The translations under genes were made by a program, and so were the position numbers. The notes under the pieces are model-generated. The model did no database searches and was not told the origin of the DNA. It saw only the letters and a program-made list of their open reading frames with translations. From Capnocytophaga granulosa ATCC 51502 (lineage in GTDB: Bacteria > Bacteroidota > Bacteroidia > Flavobacteriales > Flavobacteriaceae), in NCBI RefSeq assembly GCF_000411115.1, contig NZ_KE150255.1, positions 62,001 through 126,000 of the forward strand: a stretch of 64,000 bases of DNA, in the 5' to 3' direction. Within the stretch, counting starts at the first letter, position 1, and the number at the start of each line of letters is the position of its first letter. Shown one piece after another: positions 33,589-42,255 of the stretch.

Positions 33589-33948
33589 TTAGCTTAGTTT
33601 TCCTCTGAGAAAGTTTATTTCTTCTTCTTTTGTTTGAATAATACGCTCATAGAGTTTGCGTTGTTCCTCAAAATCATCTTTCTTAAAGATAAAATCACCT
33701 CCTTTGTTGTGAGTAGCTCCATTATTGAAGTTGTTATTATAGGAGGTAGTAATCTCAAGTTCTAAGATTTCTATAACTGTAACATTCAGTATTTTAGCTA
33801 TTTCAAATAATCTGTCTACTGTTAGTTGCGTTTTTCCGTTTTCTATACTGCTATAAGAACGTTGTGTAATATTCAGGTTTTCAGCCATATACTCTTGAGT
33901 ATAATTTCTAAGCTCCCTAAATTTCTTGATTTTCTCGTGGTAATTCAT
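33589..33948 (-). CDS. XRE-family transcriptional regulator
   Basis: Residues 5-62 are a helix-turn-helix of the Cro/C1 type ('RNYTQEYMAENLNITQRSYSSIENGKTQLTVDRLFEIAKIL'). A short Asn-rich link leads to a C-terminal coiled coil (about 90-117, 'EEQRKLYERIIQTKEEEINFLRG'), probably for dimerisation. 119 residues. Its own -7 box is at 33965-33972 and a palindrome lies just behind it, which suggests autoregulation and control of the divergent small-peptide gene. Confidence 0.85.
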   Translation of the reverse strand: MNYHEKIKKFRELRNYTQEYMAENLNITQRSYSSIENGKTQLTVDRLFEIAKILNVTVIEILELEITTSYNNNFNNGATHNKGGDFIFKKDDFEEQRKLYERIIQTKEEEINFLRGKLS

Positions 33949-33964
33949 AGACGAAATTTTTCTG

Positions 33965-33972
33965 CAAATATA
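33965..33972 (-). promoter_or_regulatory. -7 promoter element of XRE gene
   Basis: Minus-strand TATATTTG, 16 nt before the XRE start codon. Confidence 0.6.
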
Positions 33973-33980
33973 CGAATTAT

Positions 33981-33993
33981 TTCTAAATTAGAA
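33981..33993. promoter_or_regulatory. Palindromic operator candidate
   Basis: TTCTAA-A-TTAGAA, a perfect 6+6 palindrome with a 1-nt centre. It sits inside the spacer of the XRE promoter and at the -33 region of the rightward promoter, so one bound dimer could block both. Confidence 0.55.
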
Positions 33994-34006
33994 GTATTTT
34001 GTATCT

Positions 34007-34034
34007 TATTTTTGGATTTTTCTTTGTATTTTTG
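34007..34034 (+). promoter_or_regulatory. Tandem -7 elements for the small-peptide gene
   Basis: Two identical TATTTTTG boxes at 34007-34014 and 34027-34034, 20 bp apart, reading rightward. Confidence 0.55.
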
Positions 34035-34082
34035 CAAAAGAAATTTAAAGTTAATTTATTGTTTAATTAAAACGTATTAATT

Positions 34083-34220
34083 ATGAGTGAGACTCAAAAC
34101 AATGGGACAGAAAATTCAGCTAATGGCACTAATATTACCAAGATAGTCCTTACAGCTTTATCTGTTGCAATTCCTGCTGTAATTTCAGTGATTGTCAAGG
34201 CATTAGATGAGAAGAAGTAA
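34083..34220 (+). CDS. 45-residue hydrophobic peptide
   Basis: ATG at 34083, TAA at 34218-34220. The first 17 residues are polar (Asn, Gly, Ser, Thr), then one hydrophobic helix 'ITKIVLTALSVAIPAVISVIVKAL', then 'DEKK'. It has a Bacteroidota promoter, a 48-nt leader and an intrinsic terminator of its own, so it is a real transcription unit. No family recognised. It could be a membrane-active peptide, a small regulator of a membrane protein, or a bacteriocin-like product. Controlled presumably by the divergent XRE protein. Confidence 0.6.
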   Translation: MSETQNNGTENSANGTNITKIVLTALSVAIPAVISVIVKALDEKK

Positions 34221-34278
34221 AATGTTATCTAGTGTGTTAAAAAAACATTGGTCTTGTAAGATTACAGTAAATAGAAAA

Positions 34279-34312
34279 AGAGATTATCTATATTTTTAGA
34301 TGATCTCTTTTT
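34279..34312 (+). terminator. Intrinsic terminator of the small-peptide gene
   Basis: AGAGATTATCT pairs with AGATGATCTCT (one mismatch), followed by five T. Confidence 0.75.
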
Positions 34313-34410
34313 GTTAGGATAAGACACTATTTTTTTCTGATTAGGATTAAGTATCCCTACCAATTACCCTGAATTCGGGGTAATTAAGACTACTTTTTTA
34401 AGAGGAAAAT

Positions 34411-34638
34411 CTACACTAAAACAGCCTCTAAGGTTTCTTTGGCCTTTATTTCTTCTTTAAGAGCCTTGGCTTCTTCAGCAGTTTCTTTAGCATTCTCTAC
34501 CATTGCCCGTGCCCATGCTTCAGGGTCTTCTGCCCTTAGCCTATCCAAGGCCTGTTGTATAGCTTGTTCTTCTGCCTCACTTTGGGCTTCTCTGTATTGC
34601 AGGCGTAGTGCTTTTACTTTTTCAAACATAATATTCAT
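34411..34638 (-). CDS. Small acidic helical protein
   Basis: 75 residues, almost wholly Ala/Glu/Lys-rich helix ('MNIMFEKVKALRLQYREAQS ... EDPEAWARAMVENAKETAEE'), probably a coiled coil. ATG at 34638. I do not recognise a family. It stands alone with a repeat-free spacer upstream. Confidence 0.5.
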   Translation of the reverse strand: MNIMFEKVKALRLQYREAQSEAEEQAIQQALDRLRAEDPEAWARAMVENAKETAEEAKALKEEIKAKETLEAVLV

Positions 34639-34956
34639 TTTACTTACCTAAGATAAGATGTTTGTCCCAATTTTAGCTCCACAAAGATAGTACCATTTTA
34701 CTAAACAAACAAGCCTTTAAAAGCATTTTTTACTTGAACAGTGAAAATATTATATTTTCCTGCCATTTTTACAAAACATAACACACTAAAAATCAATACT
34801 TATTTCTGAAAACAACTTAAAACCCAATTCAAAACCTGACAATTTGTCATATTTTTACCTTTGGAACAGTTATTGACTAAATGAAGAATGAAAAGTGATT
34901 AGTCACTAGTCATTTGTCATTAATCATTAATCATTAATCATTAACCATTAAAGAAA
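34639..34956. other. clpB: Spacer of 318 bp before clpB
   Basis: A/T-rich. Contains TACCTTTG at 34856-34863, a likely -7 box for clpB, and a GTCATTAATCATTA array (34896-34950) running to the clpB start. I see no heat-shock inverted repeat (CIRCE-like). Confidence 0.5.
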
Positions 34957-37542
34957 ATGAATTTCAACAATTATACCATTAAATCCCAAGAGGCCATTCA
35001 GAGAGCGCAGCAACTCGCTCAGGGTCTCGGGCAGCAAGATATCCAAGTGGAACATATCTTCAAGGGAATACAAGAGGTAGATAACAATGTGCTGCCTTTT
35101 ATCCTTAAAAAGTTGCAAGTCAATACCACTACCCTCAATCAGGCGGTAGAAAAGACTTTAGCTTCTTACCCTAAAGTACAGGGCGGACAGATGTCCCTCT
35201 CCCGCACCGCTGGCGAGGTACTCACCGAAGCAAGCAATATCGCTAAGAAGATGAATGATGAGTATGTCTCTGTAGAACATTTGCTCTTGGCGATCTTCAA
35301 AATCAAAAACCAAGTAGGCCAAGCCCTTAAGGAACAGGGCGTTACCGAAAAAGAATTTGAAAAGGTCATCGCTGAACTCCGTAAGGGCGAACGTGTAACC
35401 TCTGCTTCGGCTGAGGATACTTATAACTCGCTCAATAAGTATGCGAAAAACTTGACCCAACTCGCCCATAGTGGCAAATTGGATCCAGTCATCGGCCGTG
35501 ACGACGAAATCCGCCGTGTGCTCCAGATTCTTTCCCGCCGTACCAAAAATAACCCTATGCTGGTAGGGGAACCTGGGGTTGGTAAGACTGCTATTGCCGA
35601 AGGTTTGGCGCACCGTATCGTCAATGGGGACGTGCCTGAAAACCTGAAAGATAAGACAATTTACTCCCTTGATATGGGTGCCCTTATCGCTGGGGCAAAG
35701 TACAAAGGGGAGTTCGAGGAACGACTCAAATCGGTAGTGAAAGAAGTTACTTCCTCCGACGGGAATATTATCTTGTTTATTGATGAGATCCATACCCTCG
35801 TAGGAGCCGGGGGAGGCGAAGGGGCTATGGACGCTGCCAACATCCTCAAACCTGCCTTGGCACGTGGCGAACTCCGTGCCATTGGTGCCACTACCTTGGA
35901 CGAGTACCAAAAGTATTTTGAAAAGGACAAGGCGCTTGAGCGTCGTTTCCAAAAAGTAATGGTAGAAGAACCTGATACCGAGAGTGCTATCTCCATCCTC
36001 CGTGGTATCAAGGAAAAATATGAGGCACACCACAAGGTACGTATCAAGGACGAAGCCATTATCGCTGCTGTGGAACTCTCCCAGCGCTATATACCTAATC
36101 GTTACTTGCCTGATAAGGCTATTGACCTTATGGACGAGGCCGCTGCCAAACTACGTATGGAAATCAACTCTAAGCCAGAGGAATTGGACGTACTGGATCG
36201 TAAGATCATGCAGTTGGAGATTGAGATTGAGGCCATTAAGCGTGAAAATGACGATGAAAAACTCCGCTTACTCAATGCCGATTTGGCCAACCTCAAGGAG
36301 GAACGCAATGCGCTCTTTACCAAGTGGCAAGGTGAAAAGACCTTAGTAGATGAAATTCAGGCGGTTAAGAACAATATAGAACAATATAAACTCGATGCCG
36401 AACGTGCTGAGCGTGAAGGTAACTATGGTAAGGTAGCCGAACTTCGTTATGGTAAGATCAAGCAAGAAGAAGCTAAATTGGCCGACCTTCAGAAGGAAGT
36501 AGATACCCACGAGATGTCCATGATCAAGGAAGAGGTAACCCGTGAGGATATAGCCGAGGTAATCGCCAAGTGGACAGGAGTGCCTGTTACTAAAATGATG
36601 CAGGGCGAACGCGAAAAACTCCTTCACTTGGAAGAAGAACTACACAAACGTGTGGTAGGACAAGAGGAGGCCATCGCAGCCGTATCCGATGCGATTCGCC
36701 GTAGCCGTGCGGGCTTGCAGGATCCTAAAAAACCGATTGGTTCCTTCCTTTTCTTGGGAACCACTGGGGTCGGAAAGACAGAATTGGCCAAGGCCTTGGC
36801 CGAATACCTCTTTGACGATGAGAATGCCATGACCCGTATTGATATGAGTGAATATCAAGAGAAACATGCCGTAAGCCGACTCGTGGGAGCGCCTCCAGGA
36901 TATGTGGGCTATGACGAAGGAGGTCAGCTTACCGAGGCCGTACGTCGCCGCCCTTACTCTGTGGTCTTGCTCGATGAGATTGAAAAGGCACACCCCGATA
37001 CTTTCAACATTCTTTTACAGGTCTTGGACGAAGGCCGATTGACTGATAACAAAGGTCGTACAGCCGATTTCAAGAATACGATTATCATCATGACCTCCAA
37101 CATAGGTAGTCACCTTATTCAGGAAAGTTTTGAGAAAATCAAGAATGTAGAAGAAGCCACTGAAAAGGCCAAAGAAGAGGTACTACAGCTGCTCAAGCAG
37201 ACCGTACGTCCTGAGTTTATCAACCGTATTGACGACATTGTCATGTTTGCCCCTCTTACCAAGGCCGACATCAAGCAAATCGTCCGCTTGCAGTTGGGCG
37301 GTATCATCAAGTTGGTAGCTCGTGAGAACATTGTTTTGGAAGCCACTCCAGAGGCTATAGATTACTTAGCAGAGCGTGGTTACGATCCACAATTCGGTGC
37401 CCGTCCTGTAAAGCGTGTCCTCCAGAAAGAGGTTATGAACGCCCTCTCCAAGGAGATCCTCAAAGGAAACATCAAGGCAGGTAGTCTTATCTTGATAGAC
37501 TCCTTTGACAATGGCCTTGTCTTTAGAAACAAAACAGAGTAG
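34957..37542 (+). CDS. clpB: ATP-dependent disaggregase ClpB
   Basis: Clp N domain (1-150, two repeats), first AAA+ module with Walker A 'GEPGVGKT' (about 205-212), the M-domain coiled coil (about 410-530; '[22 protein letters not shown]'), second AAA+ module with 'GTTGVGKTE' (about 601) and the C-terminal '[18 protein letters not shown]'. It has no ClpP-binding loop. With DnaK it rescues aggregated proteins in the cytoplasm. 861 residues, full length. Confidence 0.97.
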   Translation: MNFNNYTIKSQEAIQRAQQLAQGLGQQDIQVEHIFKGIQEVDNNVLPFILKKLQVNTTTLNQAVEKTLASYPKVQGGQMSLSRTAGEVLTEASNIAKKMNDEYVSVEHLLLAIFKIKNQVGQALKEQGVTEKEFEKVIAELRKGERVTSASAEDTYNSLNKYAKNLTQLAHSGKLDPVIGRDDEIRRVLQILSRRTKNNPMLVGEPGVGKTAIAEGLAHRIVNGDVPENLKDKTIYSLDMGALIAGAKYKGEFEERLKSVVKEVTSSDGNIILFIDEIHTLVGAGGGEGAMDAANILKPALARGELRAIGATTLDEYQKYFEKDKALERRFQKVMVEEPDTESAISILRGIKEKYEAHHKVRIKDEAIIAAVELSQRYIPNRYLPDKAIDLMDEAAAKLRMEINSKPEELDVLDRKIMQLEIEIEAIKRENDDEKLRLLNADLANLKEERNALFTKWQGEKTLVDEIQAVKNNIEQYKLDAERAEREGNYGKVAELRYGKIKQEEAKLADLQKEVDTHEMSMIKEEVTREDIAEVIAKWTGVPVTKMMQGEREKLLHLEEELHKRVVGQEEAIAAVSDAIRRSRAGLQDPKKPIGSFLFLGTTGVGKTELAKALAEYLFDDENAMTRIDMSEYQEKHAVSRLVGAPPGYVGYDEGGQLTEAVRRRPYSVVLLDEIEKAHPDTFNILLQVLDEGRLTDNKGRTADFKNTIIIMTSNIGSHLIQESFEKIKNVEEATEKAKEEVLQLLKQTVRPEFINRIDDIVMFAPLTKADIKQIVRLQLGGIIKLVARENIVLEATPEAIDYLAERGYDPQFGARPVKRVLQKEVMNALSKEILKGNIKAGSLILIDSFDNGLVFRNKTE

Positions 37543-37544
37543 TC

Positions 37545-37655
37545 TTAATAAGTTTTGAGTTTTGAGTTCTGAATTTTAAGTTTTGAGTTACTGATAAAAG
37601 TCAATTGATTTACATTAGTAACTCAAAACTAAGAACTCAAAATTCAAAACTTTTT
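37545..37655 (+). repeat. GTTTTGAGTT / AACTCAAAAC inverted array
   Basis: Direct TTTTGAGTTTTGAGT units followed by inverted ACTCAAAACT units, able to form a hairpin between clpB and the next gene. Confidence 0.6.
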
Positions 37656-37657
37656 TG

Positions 37658-37665
37658 TATTTTTG
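37658..37665 (+). promoter_or_regulatory. -7 promoter element of BI-1 gene
   Basis: TATTTTTG, 23 nt before the ATG at 37689. Confidence 0.6.
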
Positions 37666-37688
37666 CCCATTATAAAACCTTATTAAAA

Positions 37689-38426
37689 ATGAATTCCTAC
37701 AATTCCAGCTACAACAAAGGTAGCTACAACAACTCCTACAACTCAGCCCCTGAGTTGGTAGCTTATTCTACAGACTCAGAACGAGCTATTTTTTATAGGA
37801 AAACTTACACCCATGTAGCCTTAGCGCTTTTGGCTTTTATCTTGGTAGAGACAGCTTTGCTCCGCTGGGTGCCTGAAGAGCTTATTTTGGCTATGTTTGG
37901 CGGCAAGTTTATATGGCTCTTTATCATAGGCGGCTTTTGGTTAGGCTCTATGTTGGCCAACAAATGGGCGCACTCTCTTAGCCGCACTACCCAATACGTA
38001 GGGCTAGGGCTTTATGTGCTTTTGGAGGCAGTGATTTTCTTGCCTTTGATTTACATTGCTCTAGCTTATACAGGTACTGAGGTACTCTCACAAGCAGCTA
38101 TTGTTACCCTATCCTTGTTTGGAGGGCTTACAGCAGTGGTTTTTATGACACGATTGGATTTTTCTTTTCTAAGAAGTGTATTGGTTATAGGTGGTTTTCT
38201 CTCCCTAGGACTGATTGTGGCAGGAGCTCTTTTCGGATTTGAGTTAGGCCTATGGTTCTCTGTGGGTATGGTAGTTCTTGCTGCTGGAGGTATTCTTTAC
38301 CAAACGTACAATGTGAAGAATGAATACACCACTGACCAATATGTAGGCGCTGCCCTACAACTCTTCTCCTCAGTGATGTTGCTCTTCTGGTATATATTGA
38401 GAATCCTTCTTTCAAGAAGAAACTAA
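37689..38426 (+). CDS. Bax inhibitor-1 / YccA family membrane protein
   Basis: 245 residues from ATG 37689. An Asn/Ser/Tyr-rich head ('MNSYNSSYNKGSYNNSYNS') leads to 'ERAIFYRKTYTHVALALLAF' and seven hydrophobic helices, ending 'LLFWYILRILLSRRN'. BI-1 proteins are inner-membrane proteins with pH-dependent calcium-leak activity in characterised members; the bacterial role is unclear. A longer frame upstream is not used because the promoter sits inside it. Confidence 0.85.
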   Translation: MNSYNSSYNKGSYNNSYNSAPELVAYSTDSERAIFYRKTYTHVALALLAFILVETALLRWVPEELILAMFGGKFIWLFIIGGFWLGSMLANKWAHSLSRTTQYVGLGLYVLLEAVIFLPLIYIALAYTGTEVLSQAAIVTLSLFGGLTAVVFMTRLDFSFLRSVLVIGGFLSLGLIVAGALFGFELGLWFSVGMVVLAAGGILYQTYNVKNEYTTDQYVGAALQLFSSVMLLFWYILRILLSRRN

Positions 38427-38446
38427 AAGAAGTTGAAAATAAAAAT

Positions 38447-38482
38447 AAGAGGTAAAAAGTATCTATATACTTTTTACCTCTT
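38447..38482. terminator. Bidirectional terminator between BI-1 and OMP genes
   Basis: A 16-bp perfect stem (AAGAGGTAAAAAGTAT with ATACTTTTTACCTCTT) and a 4-nt loop, between convergent genes. Confidence 0.85.
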
Positions 38483-38502
38483 GCTTTTACCTTTTAGCTA
38501 AA

Positions 38503-39060
38503 TTAAAACTTGTATGTAATTCCTGCTTTAAGTCCGCTGGTGAGTACTCCTCCAGAGAGTTCCAAATTCACCCCAAAGTTATCCGTAAAGAAGTAGCGGG
38601 CACCGGTCTGTAATGCAGCGCTAAATCCTGAGTAATCATCTCCAGTGTATTTTATGTTTCCTTCAGAGCTAGTAACAGAACCAAAGAAGAACCCTAAGCT
38701 AGCACCTGCATAGAGATCTAACTGACGAGGAAGTCTTAGTAAACGGTTAAAGTGGTAGTTCCCATTAGTAAAAACACCAAAAGTATGGTGTCTGTAAGTG
38801 ATTTTATCACTTCGGTATTCCCCGAAACGACCAAAATTAGCACGAATTGCATAAGAGCTAGTATCATAGCGATAAGATAGTTCGCCTCCTACAGTAATCT
38901 CATCTGTAACGCCATAATCAAGCCCTACATACACTGGGATTCCCCAGCCAGAAATACCTGTACCAGCATTGAGCTGTAGATTACCTTTCCCTAAGTCTGC
39001 TTGTGCAGAGGCGGTGGCTGCAGTCATGAAAAGCCCTGCTAAGAATAGAAATTTTTTCAT
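38503..39060 (-). CDS. Outer-membrane beta-barrel protein
   Basis: Signal peptide ('MKKFLFLAGLFMTAATASAQ') and about eight amphipathic strands (for example 'DEITVGGELSYRYD', 'QLDLYAGASLGFFFG', 'AALQTGARYFFTDNFGVNLEL') ending in the aromatic 'GITYKF' needed for Bam recognition. 185 residues, OmpA/OmpW-sized barrel. Specific function unknown. Monocistronic. Confidence 0.8.
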   Translation of the reverse strand: MKKFLFLAGLFMTAATASAQADLGKGNLQLNAGTGISGWGIPVYVGLDYGVTDEITVGGELSYRYDTSSYAIRANFGRFGEYRSDKITYRHHTFGVFTNGNYHFNRLLRLPRQLDLYAGASLGFFFGSVTSSEGNIKYTGDDYSGFSAALQTGARYFFTDNFGVNLELSGGVLTSGLKAGITYKF

Positions 39061-39131
39061 CTAATTACGTTTTTAAAAATCTCGGCAAAGGTAGTTATTT
39101 TTTTCGATAAAGCAAATTATAGACAATAAAA

Positions 39132-39157
39132 AAGCACCTACATCTCTGTAAGTGCTT
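39132..39157 (-). terminator. Terminator of the tRNA-Met unit
   Basis: On the minus strand AAGCACTTAC pairs with GTAGGTGCTT and is followed by six T. Confidence 0.7.
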
Positions 39158-39166
39158 TAGCGAAGG

Positions 39167-39240
39167 TGGTCCAGCTTGGGCTCGAACCAAGGACCCCCTG
39201 ATTATGAGTCAGGTGCTCTAACCAGCTGAGCTACAAGACC
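39167..39240 (-). tRNA. tRNA-Met (CAU anticodon; tRNA-Ile2 possible)
   Basis: Minus strand starts GGTCTTGTAGCTCAGCTGG. The D arm, the anticodon stem CCTGA/TCAGG with loop CTCATAA (anticodon CAT), and the T arm CTTGG-TTCGAGC-CCAAG are complete. The acceptor pairs with one T-T mismatch. CCA is not fully encoded. The body resembles elongator tRNA-Met; the lysidine-type tRNA-Ile2 has the same anticodon. Confidence 0.9.
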
Positions 39241-39348
39241 TCGCTTTTTTCAGGGTGCAAAAGTACAACCTTTTTCCCATATATCAAAATTTTATCCTCA
39301 TTTTTTTAGGATAAATCTACTAATCTCTTGATTAGAAAAGGGTTACTG

Positions 39349-39582
39349 TTAGAAAAATTTCCTAAGCAAGAAGCCTGCTACCAGTGATATAAGGCTACGC
39401 TGCTTCTCCACTATAGAGGCTCTGAGCTGTGAGATAGCATCGGCAAAGAGTCCGCCTATGGAAAGATGGCGAAGCAGGCTCTGGTAATCACTCCTAAGGC
39501 ACATAAGGTCTATATCCTTTTTGAGCTTGAGTGCACGCAAGTCATTTTCTATTTCGGTGAGTGAGGTATATTTCCTTTCCAT
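39349..39582 (-). CDS. DUF6327-like small protein
   Basis: 77 residues, 'MERKYTSLTEIENDLRALKL' and a C-terminal hydrophobic patch 'SLISLVAGFLLRKFF'. Matches the small proteins found after the YtxH and holin-like genes in Flavobacteria (DUF6327). Third gene of a three-gene minus-strand operon, 4 nt after the second. Function unknown. Confidence 0.7.
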   Translation of the reverse strand: MERKYTSLTEIENDLRALKLKKDIDLMCLRSDYQSLLRHLSIGGLFADAISQLRASIVEKQRSLISLVAGFLLRKFF

Positions 39583-39586
39583 AACG

Positions 39587-39937
39587 CTATTCTTTAAAAT
39601 ATATTTCAGACAATTTGCTCAATATAGGCTTGTGGATGAAGCTCTTACGATTCCTGTAGAGGATAAGCAATGCCACTACAAAGACCCCGCCCATTATGGC
39701 AAAGCCTAAAGCAGTACTATCAAGCCATTCTCCTATAGCAAAAGCCGAGGCACAAGCCAAGAAAAAGGCAATAATCAGCAAAAAGAGAGCTGTCACAAAA
39801 AGGCTTACAAAGCCCATAGTGGTCTTGGCTATAATACGGAATATATATAGCTTGTAGTACTCCAAATGTGAATTGACCGTTGATTCCACTTCTGTGGGTA
39901 GGGTTCTTGCCGTTTCCTTGAGTTCGTTAAGTGCCAT
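39587..39937 (-). CDS. Phage-holin superfamily (DUF1469/YqjE-like) membrane protein
   Basis: 116 residues: an N-terminal amphipathic helix, then two strong membrane helices ('FVSLFVTALFLLIIAFFLACASAFAI', 'ALGFAIMGGVFVVALLILYR'). This is the layout of the YqjE/actinobacterial holin-X group, often next to YtxH proteins and induced in envelope or osmotic stress in other species. Second gene of the operon. Confidence 0.75.
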   Translation of the reverse strand: MALNELKETARTLPTEVESTVNSHLEYYKLYIFRIIAKTTMGFVSLFVTALFLLIIAFFLACASAFAIGEWLDSTALGFAIMGGVFVVALLILYRNRKSFIHKPILSKLSEIYFKE

Positions 39938-39956
39938 AGGTAAGAGTGCTTAGGGG

Positions 39957-40283
39957 TTATTTTTGAAATTTAGCATTGGCGGCCTTTAGGTCTTCCAATT
40001 TGCGCTCAAGAGCATTGATGATTTCCTCTGCCTTGTAGCTAGACTTGGAAAGTAGACGCTCTACGTTGTCCTCCAAAGTGCCTTTGAGTTTGAGTTTCTT
40101 TTCTCTTAGGTTTTCATTCAGATGGGTGAGCTTGTCCTTAAGGTTATCAGACACCCCTTCCAATGATTTGCGAATACGTTTGCGGGTCTTTTTCCCTTCA
40201 TCAGGAGCAAAAAGAATTCCCACGCTTGCACCTATGGCAGCTCCCACTACCAAGGCGGCTAATGTGCTTCCTATTTTAGACAT
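39957..40283 (-). CDS. YtxH domain protein
   Basis: 108 residues. The start 'MSKIGSTLAALVVGAAIGASVGILFAPDEGKKTRKRI' has one membrane helix and the 'LFAPDEGKKTR' motif of YtxH; the rest is a charged coiled coil. First gene of the ytxH / holin-like / DUF6327 operon, 19 nt before the next. General stress-type envelope protein, exact role unknown. Confidence 0.85.
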   Translation of the reverse strand: MSKIGSTLAALVVGAAIGASVGILFAPDEGKKTRKRIRKSLEGVSDNLKDKLTHLNENLREKKLKLKGTLEDNVERLLSKSSYKAEEIINALERKLEDLKAANAKFQK

Positions 40284-40590
40284 AATTCAATTTATTTATT
40301 ATTTATATACACCGCAAAGATAGACTTTTTTGTCTTAAAAAAATCATCTTCGACTGTTATATTTTATTTAAAAGTAGTTAGTCGTTAGTGGTCAGTCTAT
40401 TGCGACTTGTCACTTATCACTCGTCACTTATCACTCGTCACTTGTCACTTGTCACTTGTCACTCGTCACTTGTCACTCGTCATTAGTCATTTGTCACTCG
40501 TCACTTGTCACTCGTCACTTGTCACTCGTCATTATCTAAAAACTTATCAACATTAACACACCTTCCTCTGCTTATATAGAAAAAAAAACG
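40284..40590. repeat. Spacer with GTCACTTGTCACTCGTCA array
   Basis: 40379-40534 holds about fifteen units of (C/T)TGTCACT(C/T)GTCACT. It starts with 'GTGGTCAGTCTATTGCGACT', which recurs at 44323-44342. No gene. Confidence 0.65.
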
Positions 40591-40598
40591 TACCTTTG
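40591..40598 (+). promoter_or_regulatory. accD: -7 promoter element of accD
   Basis: TACCTTTG, leaving a leader of about 75 nt before the accD ATG. Confidence 0.65.
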
Positions 40599-40614
40599 CC
40601 CTGCTAATTTATAG

Positions 40615-40657
40615 GATAGTCTTTCGGGGTAGGCCTTAGTGTAAAGGAGTGACTATC
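40615..40657 (+). promoter_or_regulatory. accD: Hairpin in the accD leader
   Basis: GATAGTC (40615-40621) pairs with GACTATC (40651-40657), with inner CCTT/AAGG pairing. No T run follows, so it is not a simple terminator. Confidence 0.4.
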
Positions 40658-40679
40658 TTATTGTTAATGAGAAACATAT

Positions 40680-41534
40680 ATGTCTTGGTTCAAGAGAAAA
40701 ACAAAAGGAATACAGACAAGCACTGAGGAGAAAAAGGACATACCACAAGGATTGTGGTATAAGTCTCCTACAGGGAAAATAATTGAAACAGAGGAACTTG
40801 CTCAGAACTTCTACATTAGCCCAGAGGATGGCTACCATGTGCGTATTGGCAGCAAGGAATATTTTGAAATCTTATTCGATGGTAAGTTCAGTGAACTGGA
40901 CAAGACCATGCGCTCGAAAGATCCACTGGACTTTGAGGACACCAAAAAGTACAAGGATAGGCTCAAGGAAGCCCAAAAGAAAACCGACCTATACGATGCT
41001 GTACGCTGTGCAGTGGGCAAGTCCAAAGGGCGAGAGCTGGTAGTGGCTTGTATGGATTTTGACTTTATCGGCGGCTCTATGGGAAGCGTTGTAGGAGAAA
41101 AGATCGCCCGTGGGATTGATTACGCCATTAATAACCGCTTGCCCTTTATGATGATATCCAAGTCTGGCGGGGCACGTATGATGGAAGCGGCTTTCTCTCT
41201 GATGCAGATGGCCAAAACCTCCGCAAAACTTGCGCAGTTGGACGATGCTGGTCTGCCTTATATCTCCCTATGTACCGACCCAACTACAGGGGGCGTAACC
41301 GCTTCTTTTGCTATGCTCGGAGATATCAATATAGCCGAACCAGGAGCGCTCATTGGCTTTGCTGGCCCTCGTGTGGTTAAGGATACCACAGGAAAAGAAC
41401 TTCCCGAAGGCTTCCAAACAGCTGAGTTTGTACAAGAACATGGTTTCTTGGACTTTATCGTCAATCGTAAAGAGCTTAAGGACAAGGTGAATCTCTATAT
41501 AGACCTTGTGATGAACTTACCCGTAAGGGCTTAA
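40680..41534 (+). CDS. accD: Acetyl-CoA carboxylase carboxyltransferase subunit beta
   Basis: 284 residues, crotonase-like carboxyltransferase: '[31 protein letters not shown]', '[17 protein letters not shown]', '[33 protein letters not shown]'. With AccA it transfers CO2 from biotin to acetyl-CoA, the first step of fatty-acid synthesis. The N-terminal zinc ribbon of AccD is present in outline ('[12 protein letters not shown] ... [13 protein letters not shown]') but all four Cys are replaced. I recall the same in other Flavobacteria. accA is not in this window. Confidence 0.95.
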   Translation: MSWFKRKTKGIQTSTEEKKDIPQGLWYKSPTGKIIETEELAQNFYISPEDGYHVRIGSKEYFEILFDGKFSELDKTMRSKDPLDFEDTKKYKDRLKEAQKKTDLYDAVRCAVGKSKGRELVVACMDFDFIGGSMGSVVGEKIARGIDYAINNRLPFMMISKSGGARMMEAAFSLMQMAKTSAKLAQLDDAGLPYISLCTDPTTGGVTASFAMLGDINIAEPGALIGFAGPRVVKDTTGKELPEGFQTAEFVQEHGFLDFIVNRKELKDKVNLYIDLVMNLPVRA

Positions 41535-41580
41535 AAGACTAAGTACCAAGCCTAATTAATTCATATATTTACATTTATGA

Positions 41581-41614
41581 AAAATGCGTGATCTCATCAG
41601 AAATCACGCATTTT
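41581..41614. terminator. Terminator hairpin at the accD/dtd junction
   Basis: AAAATGCGTGAT pairs with ATCACGCATTTT (12 bp). The right arm lies inside the last codons of the convergent dtd gene. Confidence 0.75.
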
Positions 41615-42052
41615 GCTGTCTATAAATATAGTAACAGGCCCATCGTTACAGAGACTCACCTGCATATCGGCACCAAATACCCCTGTGGCTACAGGCTTTT
41701 GGGTGAGCGCTTGTAGCTGCTGGACAAAGGCCTCATATAGGGGAATCGCTTTCTCAGGCCTTGCTGCACGGATATAGGAAGGACGATTGCCCTTCTTAGT
41801 ATTGGCATAGAGAGTAAATTGACTCACTACCATAAGCGAGCCTTCTACTTCCTGCAAGGAAAGGTTCATCACCCCTTCTTGATCGTTGAAAAGGCGAATC
41901 TGGGCGATTTTCTTGCACAAATAGGCTATATCATCCGCTCCATCGGCCTCTTCTATACCTAAGAGCAGGAGAAAACCCGCCCCTATTTCCGAATGTACTG
42001 CCCCTGCTATAGCTACTTGGGCGTGACTTACACGCTGTAGGAGAATACGCAT
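41597..42052 (-). CDS. dtd: D-aminoacyl-tRNA deacylase
   Basis: 151 residues: 'MRILLQRVSHAQVAI', 'GAGFLLLLGIEEAD', 'SLMVVSQFTLYANTKKGNRPSY', and the Gly-cisPro motif 'NDGPVTIFID' near the end. It removes D-amino acids and Gly wrongly loaded on tRNA. Separated from cysK by a repeat array, so it may have its own promoter. Confidence 0.95.
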   Translation of the reverse strand: MRILLQRVSHAQVAIAGAVHSEIGAGFLLLLGIEEADGADDIAYLCKKIAQIRLFNDQEGVMNLSLQEVEGSLMVVSQFTLYANTKKGNRPSYIRAARPEKAIPLYEAFVQQLQALTQKPVATGVFGADMQVSLCNDGPVTIFIDSKMRDF

Positions 42053-42083
42053 AATTAATTGTTAATTATCAATTGTTAATTGT

Positions 42084-42255
42084 TAATGCCAATAATGATT
42101 AATGCCAATAATGATTAATGCCAATAATGATTAATGCCAATAATGATTAATGCCAATAATGATTAATGCCAATAATGATTAATGATTAATGCCAATACAT
42201 TGAATATTGAACATTAATCATTAATCATTGGTCATTAGTCATTAGTCATTGGTCA
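42084..42255. repeat. 16-bp tandem repeat TAATGCCAATAATGAT and ATTAGTCATT array
   Basis: Six perfect units from 42084 to about 42179, a partial seventh, then GTCATTAGTCATTGG units to the cysK stop. The same phrase, inverted, precedes the terminase gene (44500-44553). Confidence 0.8.

Noticed and set aside
35158..36033. 291-residue open frame antisense to clpB
   Set aside because: Shadow of the strongly conserved clpB frame, which is clearly the coding strand.
42084..42183. Regular direct repeats that could be taken for a CRISPR array
   Set aside because: Units are contiguous 16-mers without spacers, and no cas genes are present.
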